A stretch of 64,000 bases of DNA from Eurosta solidaginis (GCF_040869045.1 NC_090320.1:150744941-150808940); one strand, 5' to 3'; positions 1-11,200 are shown, numbered from the stretch's first letter. Made by a program: numbers and translations. Notes: a model not told the origin generated them from the letters alone.

Positions 1-560
1 CTCAATAATATATTTCTATTTATATTTATGGTTACCAACTGTTTATTTATTTTTTTATTGAATAATTTTTGATTGACAAACCTTAAACATTTCTTTTCAT
101 GGGCTGGTGCAAGCCATGATTAGAGAATCTTTGTTACAGCAACTACAAGTGCGGAGGCCTTCGACGCATCGTAGGAATGCAATACATACGCATATATACA
201 TATATATCTACTTTTTTTGATTCCCTAATTATTTAATCACACCACGTATATATGCATATATAGTTATATGCTTTTATTAATATTATTTATATACATTTTT
301 TTCGCTAAGATCTCAAATTTGCTTCTTTTGCTGTACATACACACTGTATGTACATATGTATATACATGAAGATATACATACATAAGGCCGACTAAATCCA
401 AGTCGGATGATATTTCCTAGTAAATCCTTTCTTTTGTGTAAATTGACTATTTTATTATATACGCTCGCGCATACATATTTACATACATATTTATATTACT
501 TTTTGTTAAAGTTTAAAGATACGAACTAAGCGTTGATAGGAGTAATTATAAAATAAAAAA
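1..560. other. AT-rich spacer, no gene seen
   Basis: The stretch is strongly AT-rich, with many short alternating tracts such as ACATATATAC. I see no open frame of interest, no LTR end and no similarity to other parts of the window. Confidence 0.6.
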
Positions 561-912
561 AAATAAATGTAAGGCGCGATAACCTCCGACGAGATCTAAG
601 GCCGAGCTTCTCTTCCAATTTGCGTCGTGCTCTTGATTTTCCCTACAAATTGGCCGGACGGGACCTACATTTTTTATGCGGACTCCGAACGGCATCTGCA
701 AGACAGATGAGTTTTCACTGAGAGCTTTTCATGGCAGAAATACACTCGGAGCGCTTGCCAGACACTGCCGAGGGGCGACCCCGCTTAGACAAATTTTCTT
801 CTAATTGAAAATCCTTATTTCTAAAATTTTGATTTTGCTTTGCTCGGGGTTTGAACCCAGGGCATACGGTGTGGTAGGCGGAGCACGCTACCATCCCACC
901 ACGGTTGCCGCC
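561..912 (-). mobile_element. tRNA-derived SINE, copy 1
   Basis: On the minus strand the element starts with a tRNA-like head near 912. It has an A-box-like stretch (TGGTGGGATGGTAGCGTG) and a good B box (GGTTCAAACCC). A body of about 270 bases follows, then an end in TTACATTTATTT. The same sequence recurs on the plus strand at 23026-23394, which fixes both ends and shows it is dispersed. The RNA polymerase III promoter in the head is known SINE biology. It has no coding capacity and would depend on a LINE for movement. The head is too diverged to say which tRNA it came from. Confidence 0.85.
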
Positions 913-1504
913 AGTATAGTATAGTTCTACTTTTAATACAAATATATGATATTTAATGCGAAATGTTTTCTTTAATTGAAATTTAAAACTTCATACATAA
1001 ATAGGTCCAGTAGACTTTTTAGAAGTATTTCTTATGGACTGAATTTTGTTTCAATAATGATAATTGTTAAAACGTTAGTTTGTTTTACTTTTGTTTGAGG
1101 CACATCAGTTAGTTGTAATGTATCGGGGCCTCAATAACATCTATGAGGCCAATGGTAGGGCGGGTACAGAGGCAGCCACCAAACGTTGCAAAAAGGAGCT
1201 ACCATGCATAAAGGTACGGTGTGTCACATCGATGAAGTGTGGCATGCAAGTGCGTTTGTTGTTTTTTTTTTCTTTTTTTATATTTTCTTATGGTTGAGTA
1301 TCCCAGTGTGCAAACTAAATTATTCTGTTTGACCATTGACTGGGGAGGTCAGTGCTGTGCAGTGAACACGTTAAGGAATCCTCGAAGCTGAAGCTCCGGG
1401 CCTAAACGCCAGTGCACACGCCGTGATCATTGCACCTTGCCACAAACATTGCTGCTCTTTTGTCCGTGAATATGCCTATCGCACACTCAGTCAATGGAGA
1501 TCAT
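913..1504. other. Spacer without recognised feature
   Basis: Mostly AT-rich to about 1090, then mixed composition up to the gag fragment. Short open frames here lack ATG starts or any family likeness. Nothing further can be supported. Confidence 0.5.
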
Positions 1505-2219
1505 AACAAGACCTGGAAAGGAACAGAACCGTCAAAGGATGGTGTCTTTACTTTTGGATTACTCGCTGAAACTGCGGGGCGCTTTATTTGCAACTCCTGT
1601 ATACGACCTCTCAAAGCTTCTATTTCGGCATCAATTTTGTCCTCGAGCTGTACCATTTTTTTGTATCCTGTGTTTCCAGCTTTGATATTACCCTTGCTTC
1701 CTGTGCTTCTATCTGCGATGCCAAATATGTCTTCTGTTCTTCCAATTGTGATGTTATATGGTTTTCCTGCGATTCCAGTTGGGATGCCATATCGGTTATT
1801 TGTGACGACATTTCTGAAATGCGCGTTTCTTGTGTTTGAAACTTCGATGTTATTTCTGACGACATTTCTGCAATACGTGTCTCCTGTGATTCCATCTTGG
1901 ATGCCATATATGTCTTCTGCGATTCCAGTTGAGATGACAATACGGTTGATATTTGTGACGACGTTTGCTTCAACACCGGTAGTATCGCGTTAGTGTCAAA
2001 ACTTTCCAAAGGATTCGGAGTCTCTATCTTCTCCTCCATTTTAGTCGCTGGCTCTTCCACATCAGGATAAAAGACATACTCGTCCACATCAATTCCTTGC
2101 CACTCCATTACCTCTCGTAGCCGTGCTTGAAGTTCGATCTTATTGCCGGTTGTATTCAATCCACGGTTCTCCAACTCCTTTTTCAGTTGCTGGATCTTTA
2201 ATTCACTAAACTTTGCCAT
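1505..2219 (-). pseudogene. Family Z gag fragment with SAP-like N terminus
   Basis: The frame begins at the ATG at 2219; the upstream TTG is less likely. Residues 3-35 look like a SAP domain (FSELKIQQLKKELENRG). A short acidic stretch follows, then about 90 residues of repeated Gln/Glu/Ser-rich heptad-like blocks (ETRIAEMSSEI and similar), probably a coiled coil. A run of seven T on the plus strand (1656-1662) marks a frameshift. The frame then continues to a PSFDGSVPFQV motif, typical of the gag core start in insect Ty3/gypsy elements. It stops at about 1505, so most of the capsid region and all of pol are missing. Gag would package the element RNA. It lies just downstream of a PBS and LTR, as expected for a 5' end. 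Confidence 0.75.
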
Positions 2220-2261
2220 GTCCAAGTTGTATTCAAAATCTTCGGAATTTATTCAACAATT

Positions 2262-2276
2262 CCTCTTCTGACACCA
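2262..2276 (-). other. Primer binding site of family Z
   Basis: Minus-strand TGGTGTCAGAAG lies two bases inside the LTR end. From general knowledge it matches the 3' end of dipteran tRNA-Leu (CAA), CTTCTGACACCA. It sets the direction of the element (minus) and the inner LTR border. Confidence 0.65.
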
Positions 2277-2278
2277 AT

Positions 2279-2752
2279 TGTAACGAATTTAGTGCAATTC
2301 TGCTTATATGCAACCTTCTACTAACGTTCGAATCTCTAAACTGTTGAATAAATAACTCCACTATTCAATAATGCAAAAATGGCCTTTATTAAAGTACTTC
2401 ACAATACCACTTATACTTCGCAACTGATAGCTTGCTTAAATAAAACTGATTGTCGGGGCTCTACTGTTGCCGCTTTTATACTCTGTGATTTCTCGTTCGC
2501 ATACTTCTAGGCTCTTCCATTTCTGGAATTTACTTCTCGTTTTCAAACTATAAATTTATCAGCTATAACTACAGATGCACAATTTTATAGCTTCTCGCAT
2601 GGCCCATGAGCGTGTATATGTGAGTGATACTTGCACAAATGATTGCATACTTTTGGGAGTATCTCAGATATATGCATGTGTTTGTGCGTTAATCGCCGGT
2701 GCTTGTATGGACATGTGGGTGTCAGATTTGTTCATGTGCATACAAATCACTG
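2279..2752 (-). repeat. Family Z 5' LTR, truncated at its outer end
   Basis: It resembles the complete LTR at 46371-46906 along most of its length. The inner end is ...AAATTCGTTACA and sits next to the PBS. The outer end loses similarity at about 2752, where the integrase fragment of a different element begins, so the TG terminus is missing. It contains a polyadenylation-like AATAAA on the minus strand and would have acted as promoter for the gag that follows. Confidence 0.75.
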
Positions 2753-2772
2753 CTTAGCATCGGCTAAGCAAA

Positions 2773-3597
2773 CCAGACCATACCGATTGGGATAATCATA
2801 TATCAGACATCTTATCAGTTTTGAGAAGCGATTTTCATACGGCGATTTAGTGTTCTCCATACTTTGCATTATATGGTCAAAACATGGTTCAACATGCCTC
2901 AGCGTATAATATTGTAGAGAAACTCGACAGCCTTAGGGAAGACCGGGTTACCATAGCAAATAGAGCCGACAGGTTGACTAATATTCGTGAGCAAAGCCGT
3001 AGAAATTTAAATGAGGCAAAGGATAGGGGAATAAATACCTATAATAAACGCTCTAGGCAAATCAACTACAAGGAAGGTCAGGAAGTTTTCCGGAGAAATT
3101 TAAGAAGAAGGGAATGGTGACCGGCGATAGGCGACCTAGTGCTGGTAAAGGAGCATCAGCTGTCAAAAGCGATGGATAACTTTGCAGCCATACTAGCGTC
3201 CATGTATAGTGGACCTCACCGGGTTACGAAATTTGTGTCGCCAGTGATCGTGGAGCTAGACAAAGTCTTCAGAGGAAGGAGTAGGACAGCCCACCTGAGT
3301 GAGTTGAAAGCATACCACGCAACCGACGCCGCCGACAACAACGAATCCAGGAAGCAAAGTCATAAACAGAACAACAAGAAGAACGCTAGCGAAGACGAAA
3401 TCCCGTCAACATCGTCCAAACGAACAGCAAGCAATATTTCCAAGGTACAACAACAGAGAGAGAACGGCGAGGTAGCCCTTTGCGGTACGCTCACACGAGT
3501 CAGCGAAGGGACCGAGAGACAACAGGGAGAAACCCAAAGTACAAGTCAACAGCTGATAGCATTCAAAGACGGAGAATCAGGTACGAACATTTCCTGA
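2773..3597 (+). pseudogene. Integrase C-terminal region, junction of two Ty3/gypsy elements
   Basis: One frame, broken by stops at 2848-2850 and 3118-3120, encodes the C-terminal part of a Ty3/gypsy integrase. Up to about 3096 it follows one lineage (motifs CSPYFALYGQN and YNKRSRQINYKEGQEVFRRN). From about 3097 it follows family Y/W, with the GPY/F-like module YSGPHRV...AHLSELKAYH. The join keeps the reading frame and falls at an equivalent position of the domain. The stop at 3118 is TGA where the other Y copy reads CGA, a simple C to T change. Catalytic residues are not included. The tail past residue 60 of the second part is polar and low in complexity. Confidence 0.7.
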
Positions 3598-4195
3598 AAA
3601 TCAAGTACGGATTGCCAGAGGACCGACACATGGATCAAGATTACACCTAGGAAGACAGTTCGCTATGGCAGCCCCAAACGAACACACACCCCGAAACAGC
3701 TGCGGAATAACAAACTATTTTGTAAGAATCTACTTCATTATGGATCAAATCGGTAGTAACGGACACGCCAAACCGGAAAAATGTCAAATCATACACGAAG
3801 AAATTGCATTTCAAAAAGTACCCGGAAGTCGGATCAAGCACTTGAAGACCGGTAAACTCTAACCACAATTACATAATCTCATAAATATATTCTTTAACTA
3901 GGCTCATGATATACCACATTTTTTTTTTTAATCCATCATCACGGTGGGAAGACCCTAAGGAAAATCCACCAGTTTTTCATTTAAAGTATAGACTGGCACC
4001 ACACACACCACCGACTGGAAGGGCAACAAAGAACAACGACGACAGCGAAACATTAAGCCGTATGGCCAGCGAGGTCAATGGCAACCTCAACGATTGCAGT
4101 CATTCAAGCGCTTTGTTAAAGGCTACATCTACCGCATACGCATTACACGCACTGGGTTGGAGACGGTGGATCTCATTGCGGCAGGCGAGGGGGAG
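3598..4195 (+). pseudogene. Family Y region between integrase and 3' LTR, with ORF3 tail
   Basis: This stretch matches, on the opposite strand, the family Y copy at about 17892-18480. Its last about 25 codons read YRIRITRTGLETV and then an Ala-Gly-Glu-Gly end. That is clearly related to the C terminus of ORF3 in element W (13120-13196). The final codons overlap the purine-rich tract just before the LTR (GCAGGCGAGGGGGAG). Errantiviruses keep env here, but I see no signal peptide, membrane segment or cleavage site, so I do not call it env. Frames are broken in several places, and the function is unknown. Confidence 0.55.
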
Positions 4196-4576
4196 TGTGA
4201 GGACCCCTAAGCCGAGGGCTTTGTACCCTCACAACATATACATATATACATATATTTTCTTATCATGCATTTTGTAATATGCCTAATATTTGAATTTATA
4301 ACTTTGAATCTATTGTTTATACATTTTCATAAAGTACCCAAAATGTACATATATATTAATGAATTATACTCTTAAATATATATATTCTGTTTTATATTGA
4401 ATTAATGTTTACAAAATTCAAGTACAAATTAGACTTGCGCACTTTTGCACGCAAGCAAAATATTTACATTTTCGTCCACATAATTTTAAATATAGGATCA
4501 CCCTAACATGCATTGAATATTTGGAAGGGAAGTAGATACGCACAAAACATAAAAACGCATCGGTCAACCAACCCTT
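4196..4576 (+). repeat. Family Y 3' LTR, first part
   Basis: It starts with TGTGAGGACCCCTAAG straight after the polypurine tract. It matches the minus-strand LTR segments at 17891-17623 and 24487-24114. At 4577 it is cut by the palindromic family X LTR. Confidence 0.8.
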
Positions 4577-5197
4577 TGTTATGGAACCGCATGTACAATG
4601 GAGCAGCAAGGAAGGTAGTCGGCATGATATCGTGGTGCACTGTGGCTAGTCATGTCGGCTGGGCTGGGTTCTTGCCAACCTTGCTGTCCTGCGCCATAAA
4701 CAGAAAAAATTCCTATCATGCCTATTCAAAATCAATTGTCAGAAAGCACAGAACTCATTCAAAACGCTTATAATTCAAATAAAACGACATCCGGTCGAAC
4801 CGAATGCCACGGACAGACCGTTAAACATTCGAATTTTAAAATTCAAAAAAAGAAATTCTAACGCAAAAAATTTTATGAAACCGGAAATGACCGGTTACCA
4901 TTCATGAAATATCCAAAAAAAAAAGCTGAAAATTATAAAAAGGAAGAAACAGGGCGAATACATAAAGGGGCGCCGCGGGTGTTGTTGCGACGCCCGGTGC
5001 TTATTCCCACCCTCAAAAACCATGCCCACCGGCGATCCTAATTTTTCGGTGGCCCCTTTATGTATTCGACCTGTTTCTTCCTTTTCATAATTTTAAGCTT
5101 TTTTTGGATATTTCATGAATGGGCGGTCTCTCAGTGCACCACGATATCATGCCGATTGCCTTCCTTGCTGCTCTATTGTAGATGCGTTTCCATAACA
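4577..5197 (+). repeat. Family X LTR with palindromic (hairpin-forming) sequence, copy A
   Basis: The segment begins TGTTATGGAA and ends TTCCATAACA, two bases before a tRNA-Lys primer binding site. The outer 66 bases of each end are inverted copies of each other with about five mismatches. A second pair of arms (about 4883-4975 and 5046-5118) encloses a GC-rich loop of about 70 bases. TG...CA ends and PBS adjacency argue for an LTR. Alternatively a foldback element could have inserted beside the leader. It interrupts family Y LTR sequence. Confidence 0.55.
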
Positions 5198-5199
5198 GA

Positions 5200-5214
5200 T
5201 GGCGCCCAACGTGG
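5200..5214 (+). other. Primer binding site of family X, copy A
   Basis: TGGCGCCCAACGTGG matches the expected complement of insect tRNA-Lys (CUU), TGGCGCCCAACGTGGGGC, over 15 bases. It fixes plus-strand orientation for this X copy. Confidence 0.7.
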
Positions 5215-5723
5215 TTCCTGAGGCGCTGGTCGCGAGGGTCATTCCAGGTCAACTTGTGAAGTTGGCCATCCCACAAGTCCCAGGGTTAAGCCCCTGGAGA
5301 CTGCACCTGCGTTGCGTTGATTGTGTGAGTGTGTGTGCCTTATAAGGACCTTAGCTCATCCCACGTCCCAGGTGGTAATACTTAATACCACCTGCATTTT
5401 GACGGGTTGAGCTGGGATTCAAAGTGGCACCCTTTCCTGTTCCACTAGTTTGGGGAGCGGCTTCTGAAACCGCTCCATCCATTGCGGCGGTGGCAGGAGG
5501 GGTATCCTGTTTGAATGTACAGGAGGCTCCAACACACCCAATCAGTCCCAGGGGTGAGCCCCTAGAGACCGCCCCTGCGTTGTGGCTGGGTGTGCTGGGA
5601 CCGAACTGTGTGTATCTGAACTGACCCTAGTGGCCCCAACCAATCTCAGAGGCGGGTCCCTAATACCCCCTTTGCACTGCGGTTGGGAGCACCAGGGACA
5701 GGTGTGGGTGGATTGTTGTATAA
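5215..5723 (+). mobile_element. Family X 5' leader, truncated
   Basis: The leader matches the minus-strand stretch 17037-16530. It is GC-richer than its surroundings and contains degenerate repeats of a module like CCCAGGGGTGAGCCCCTAGA (near 5279, 5546 and 5643). These could fold locally. An open frame of 66 codons is preserved in both copies but begins with GTG, not ATG, so I do not call it a gene. The match to the other copy ends at about 5723. Confidence 0.6.
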
Positions 5724-6046
5724 AAAGCTAGTTGTGCATTCCCCATCATGTGTCCGTACATGAAAAATCAAAAATAAGGACAATTAAAACAAGTTTATCT
5801 CTTAGCAGTAGAGTTTTACAGTGCTCTAGCAAACTTTTCTTGAATGTTTTTAAATTATTACTATATTTTGTATGATTAGGAAGTTCGTTAAACCTTTTTA
5901 AGCCTTTATAAAATATATTTTGCTTGGCCATTTCTGTTTTGAAGAGAGAAAGTCTGAAATTATTGTTTTATCTGATTACGTATGAGTGGGTTTCATTAAC
6001 ATAAATTAGTTTCATATTGTGACGAATATTGGCAACATTAAGGGAT
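5724..6046 (-). mobile_element. LINE 3'-end fragment
   Basis: The minus strand encodes a short tail with NFRLSLFKTEMAKQNIFYKG followed by LKRFNELPNHTK and FKKSLLEH. This is the usual C-terminal pattern of insect CR1/jockey-group ORF2 proteins. It stops at 5746. Everything upstream (endonuclease and RT) is missing, as in 5'-truncated LINE insertions. I cannot place it in a clade with confidence. Confidence 0.55.
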
Positions 6047-6348
6047 AGAGGTTGCCATTGACCTCGCTGGCCATACGGCTTAATGTTTCGCTGTCGTCGT
6101 TGTTCTTTGTTGCCCTTCCAGTCGGTGGTGTGTGTAGTGCCAGTCTATACTTTAAATGAAAAACTGGTGGATTTTCCTTAGGGTCTTCCCACCGTGATGA
6201 TGGATTAAAAAAAAAAAGTGGTATATCATGAGCCTAGTCAAAGAATATATTTATGAGATTATGTAATTGTGGTTAGAGTTTACCGGTCTTCAAGTGCTTG
6301 ATCCGACTTCCGGGTACTTTTTGAAATGCAATTTCTTCGTTTATGATT
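6047..6348 (-). mobile_element. Family Y fragment (ORF3 region), inverted
   Basis: The sequence is the reverse complement of about 3780-4085, including the landmark ATGATATACCAC and the ORF3-coding part. It ends abruptly at 6348 where the 5' LTR of element W begins, inside the Y sequence ...TTTATGATT. Element W therefore inserted into a pre-existing inverted Y copy. Confidence 0.8.
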
Positions 6349-7229
6349 TGTGAGGACCCAAATCCACCGGCTTTGGAGCCCACACATTCGAACCTACAAA
6401 TATTTATCAAAACTCATTAAAACGTGTATAAATCCTACTTGAATTACAATGAATTTATACATATAGCATGTAAAATGTACAAAACTGAATTATATGAATT
6501 AAATTTACACATACAAAATAATCATTTTTGAATTACCCTAATATACATGTAAACATTCATGACAACATCTAATTTCTTCATTTAAATAATTGTCTCTGCC
6601 CGCATACGGTAAATATTACAATACAAGAGGCATTTTTACATACGCAATTTAGAGATAAATACTTATAATGCGATATATGGGTAGAATAATATAGTTAAAT
6701 GTAAGATACCTTAAGTAAATACATATAATAAGTAAAATTTATTGTTGTAGGATAACTGTCCACCTGCGCGTGGATAAGTATAAAAGGGCGACAAATTTCG
6801 CGAATTGAGACAGTAGCCAGCTAGGTATAGTAGCCTGCTAACGCCTTGTTTAGCGGTGAATGGGACTCCTGGGATTTTTCCATCTCACGAGTTCTTTATT
6901 TTAGCAACTTTGGGGGTTTTTCCAACCCCATCGTTAGAGGGATTGTGGTGGTTTTTCCACCTCCGCAACCTTCAGAAAGAGCAGGGTATTCTTAAGCTAT
7001 ATACTCGGTGGGGGTTTTACCAACTCCACCGACTGGGAGGAAGTGGTGGTTCTCCACCTCCACTTTCTTTAAGAAGTAGTCTGAGATTTTTAGTTTAAGC
7101 GTAGTCGTTTCTTTTTAACAACAAAACGGGACCTTTCTCTTTAAAAAGAGACGATAGGGATTCTTCTCTAATTCCACAGGGATCCTGGACGGACTGAGCA
7201 TACCCCGGCGCAAGGAAAAGTCCGTCACA
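6349..7229 (+). repeat. 5' LTR of element W
   Basis: It runs TGTGAGGACCC...GTCCGTCACA, 881 bases, followed by the PBS. It matches the 3' LTR from 13192 on, except that the 3' copy has about 410 extra bases (13459-13869) absent here around 6615. Confidence 0.85.
6779..6786 (+). promoter_or_regulatory. TATA box of the W LTR
   Basis: TATAAAAG sits inside the LTR, upstream of GTTCTTTATT-type sequence. It is the likely RNA polymerase II core promoter. The same motif is kept in the 3' LTR at about 14030. Confidence 0.55.
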
Positions 7230-7231
7230 AA

Positions 7232-7249
7232 TGGCGCCCGAGCAGGGAC
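7232..7249 (+). other. Primer binding site of element W
   Basis: TGGCGCCCGAGCAGGGAC differs by one base from the complement of insect tRNA-Lys (UUU). It lies two bases after the LTR, the normal spacing. Confidence 0.8.
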
Positions 7250-7382
7250 TCTGAATACATAGACTCATGGTAAACAAGTAACAATACGAGGATAATCACT
7301 AGTGGAGTACAATCAACAAGAGGATAACAGGTGGTAAAATCACAGGAAGATCACACAAGGGAATTCAGAGTAGACGCGCACG

Positions 7383-8246
7383 ATGTCGCACGCCAACGTA
7401 ATGGACCGAGTACGTAAGTGGGGTCTGAAATATGACGGTGGTAAGGACCCGCTATGTTTTATTGAACGGGTGGAGGAGCTGGTCGACAGTTACGAAGTTG
7501 GTCGCGATTCCATCCCACGAGCGTTACCTGAGTTGCTGAAGGACAAGGCCTTGGTGTGGTACCGGAACAACAACAGGCAGTGGCAAGAGTGGGAAGCCTT
7601 CAAGAAGGACTTTCTAAAATTTTTCCTGAGCTCGAGGTATTTCGAGAAGCTAGATGACGAGATCCGTCAGCGTACGCAGCGCGCAGGTGAGCAGTTTAAA
7701 GATTACGTTTTATCGTTACAGGCACTCATGCGTCACGCTGACTACCATGGCGAGCAGAAGCTGAACTGGATTTACAGAAATTGTCGACGAGAGTACCAGC
7801 TTTACATCAAACGGAGCGAGTTCACCAGCTTAGAGGAACTGGTAAGCATGGCCGAGGACTACGAGAACATCATACCGGAGAAAGAACCGCTGAGGCCGGC
7901 AGCGAAACCTTTTGTGCCGCGACAGCCAACCGAACATTATCAATATATACACGAAGATGAGAAGCAAGGAGATCGAAGAACGGAGGCGCAACGACAAGCG
8001 AGCACGCCAGAGCATGCGACGACACCACACTAAGGGCCCATCGATCCACGAAACGCATGCATACGATGCGGGGAAAGCGGACACTACGCACATGGGTGTC
8101 GAAACGAACGAAGGTATTTCTGCTGGCAGTGTGGCCGAGTAGGTATACTAACGCGTGACTGCTGTCGTGGACAGCAGGGAAACGGGCAGAGACCCCATTG
8201 GTATCGAGGGGTGGCGTCTCAACAAACCCAACCTCGTACTCAGTAA
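7383..8246 (+). pseudogene. Element W gag
   Basis: The frame opens at the ATG at 7383. Residues about 10-160 match the retrotransposon gag (capsid-like) pattern, including MDRVRKWGLKYDGG, FIERVEEL and KALVWYRNN. An in-frame TAA at 8031-8033 cuts the protein after 216 residues. The same frame then encodes two zinc-knuckle-like motifs. The first is CIRCGESGHYAHGC, a normal CCHC. The second is CWQCGRVGILTRDC, where the usual His is Ile. The frame ends at 8244-8246 and overlaps the pol frame by about 50 bases in the -1 direction, suggesting ribosomal frameshifting in the ancestor. Gag would form the particle and bind RNA. Confidence 0.8.
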
Positions 8247-11200
8247 GTACATTTAGGCAGACCCAAGGGCGAATCTTGGCTGCAGTAACCCTGGATGGAG
8301 AGGAAGTCATGTCGTCAGTAGATACGGGGGCGACACGAAGTTTCATCAGCGAGAAGACAGCGGCGAAAATAGACGCACGGAAGCTCAAGAAGATACATAC
8401 ACGAGTGGTGATGGGCGATGGCAGCGCAGCATGGATAGCGGTGGCAGTGGACGCAGAGGTAAAACTGGGGGATCAAGTGCATCAGAGTGAGTTGTTAATT
8501 CTGCCTGGGTTAGTTGACAGCGTGGTGATCGGGACAGATTATCTGGCAAAGGCTAAATTTGAGCTGAGGTGTGGCAACGAAACAATGACGTTACGAGCAG
8601 AAGAGAGAGCGCAGGAGATGGTGACGTGTACAACCATGATGGAGGACGAAGGTAGCGCAAGTATCGAGAAAGACGTGAGGAGTGACGTTGCGGTGAGTAC
8701 GTTTCTAAAGCGCGAATTACAGATTTTCGAAGAGATGACAGGAGTATCCAACATTGCCACGCATAAGATAGTGATGCGAGATGACCGTCCAATCAAACAG
8801 CGGTATTTCCCTAAGAACCCAAAGATGCAGGAGATCATAAACAAGGAGGTAGACGAGCTAATAGAGAAGGGTTGCATCGAACCATCCCACAGCCCACACA
8901 GTGCACCAATAGTTCTAGCCCGGAAGAAGAACGGCAAATGGAGACTCTGCGTTGACTATCGGCAGCTCAACGCTCGCTCAGTGCCAGATGCGTACCCACT
9001 CCCAAGAATACAGCATATCTTAGATAGGCTACGTAGTGCGCGTTTTATCAGCAGTCTGGACCTCAAAAATGGTTATTGGCAAATCCCGATGGAAGAAGAT
9101 AGCAAGAAGTATACAGCATTTACCGTGCCCGGCCGAGGGTTGTATCACTGGAAAGTGATGCCGTTCGGTCTACATTCCGCTCCGGCTACGTTTCAGCGAG
9201 CACTCGATCGTGTTATTGGCCCAGAGTTGGAACCAAATGCGTTTGCCTACCTGGATGATATCATCATCATCAGCACAACTTTGGAAGAGCATATAAAGCA
9301 CCTAGGGGAAGTATTTCGGCGGCTACGGAGGGCGAATCTGAAGATCAACCCAGAGAAATGTGAGTTTTTTTAAGAAAAGTTTAAAATATCTAGGACACGT
9401 CGTCAGCGAGGAAGGAATACACACGGATCCCGACAAAGTTGCGGCTATCAAGGAGCTGACGCCACCACACAACATACGAGAGTTAAGGCGATTTCTGGGG
9501 ATAGTTTCTTGGTACCGGAGGTTCGTACCCGACTTTTCACAAGTTGCGCACACACTGACGTCAATGTTGAAGAAGGGAAGTAGGTGGAAATGGTCCGAAG
9601 AACAACAGGCGGCATTCGAAGCGTTGAAGAATGCACTAATACAAGCACCAGCACTAGCTTGCCCAGATTTTACGAAAAGATTTCGATTACAGACAGACGC
9701 GAGCGATTATGGTCTCGGAGCAGTTCTCACACAGGGGCTGGATGACGAAGAGCGAGTAATAGCGTATGCTAGCCGCCGGCTGAATAAAGCCGAGATGAAC
9801 TACTCACCAACTGAGAAGGAATGTTTAGCAATCGTGTGGGCAATAAGGAAAATGAGACCGTATTTAGAAGGGTACAATTTCACGGCTATCACCGATCACC
9901 TGGCTTTGAAATGGTTGAACGCGATCGAAAGTCCGTCAGGCCGGATCGCTCGATGGGCGCTCGAGTTACAGCAGTATTCGTTCGACGTGCAGTATAGGAA
10001 GGGCAAGATGAACGTGGTCGCAGATGCACTGTCGAGACAGCCACTGGAGGAACAGCTGGGTAGCCTTACGACACATGAAGAAAGTTTGAGTTGCAAGTGG
10101 TACACGTCAAAGATGGCTGAAGTAACGAGGACACCAGAGAAGTTTCCCGAATACGTCATAGAGGAAGGAACACTATACAGACGAATTGGAAGTCAAATGG
10201 ATGGTGAGGATGCGGTACCGTGGAAGTTATGCGTACCGAAATCGGAGAGGCGAAGAGTGCTTAACGAGATTCACGACACACCAAGCGCGGGGCACATGGG
10301 GACACGGAAATCCATCGCGCGTGCAATGATGCGGTATTACTGGCCTGGGATGTTCAGGGACGTACGGAAGTACGTGCAACAATGCCACGCATGCCAAGTC
10401 TACAAACCCAGCCAACAACAAGCTGCAGGTAAGATGCTAACGCAGATTTCAGATGAACCTTTTGATTTTCGTTGGACCACTCCCTCGTTCGAAGCATGGT
10501 AATACGATGGCATTAGTTTTCGTGGATAAATTCTCGAAATGGGTAGAGATCATAGCGATACGGAAGGCGACGACGGAGAATGTGATCAGAGGTATGAGGG
10601 AGACGATTTTGGCCCGATTTGGCGCGCCAAAAATTCTAATCACAGACAATGGAGCACAGTTCACAAGCAGGAATTTCAAGAAGTTTTTACAAGAAGCCGG
10701 CATAAAGCACCAGCTAACGGCACCGTACACACCGCAAGAGAACCCGACGGAGAGAGCGAATCGTAACATCAAGAGGATGATAGCACAACTCACTGGGAAG
10801 GAGCATAAGACATGGGATGAGTTGTTACCAGAGATGACACTAGCACTGAATACGAGCGTATGCGAGTCAACAGGCTACAGTCCAGCATTCGTGGTACAGG
10901 GTAGGGAACCGAGGATCCCCAACGCCCTCTACGATGAGCAAACACTTGGTACAGGCGAGGTGAAAAGATGGCGAAAATGCGAGAGGTATATCAGATGGCA
11001 CGACGTAGACAACAGCAAGCGTCAGCGGAGCAGGCAAGGCATTATAATTTACGTAGGAGGCAATGGCAACCGGCGGTGGGCGACTTGGTACTAGTAAAAG
11101 AGCATCAGCTGTCCAAGGCAGTGGACAATTTCGCAGCAAAGTTAGCACCAAGATACAGTGGGCCTCATCGTGTAACGAACTTCGTATCGCCCGTAATCGT

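Noticed and set aside
1430..1993. 187-codon plus-strand frame with hydrophobic stretches
   Set aside because: It is the antisense of the gag coiled-coil repeats; the minus strand carries the recognisable SAP and gag motifs.
5424..5624. 66-codon frame kept in both X leaders (also 16636-16836)
   Set aside because: It begins with GTG, there is no ATG, and the differences are largely amino-acid changing. Leader structure explains its conservation better.
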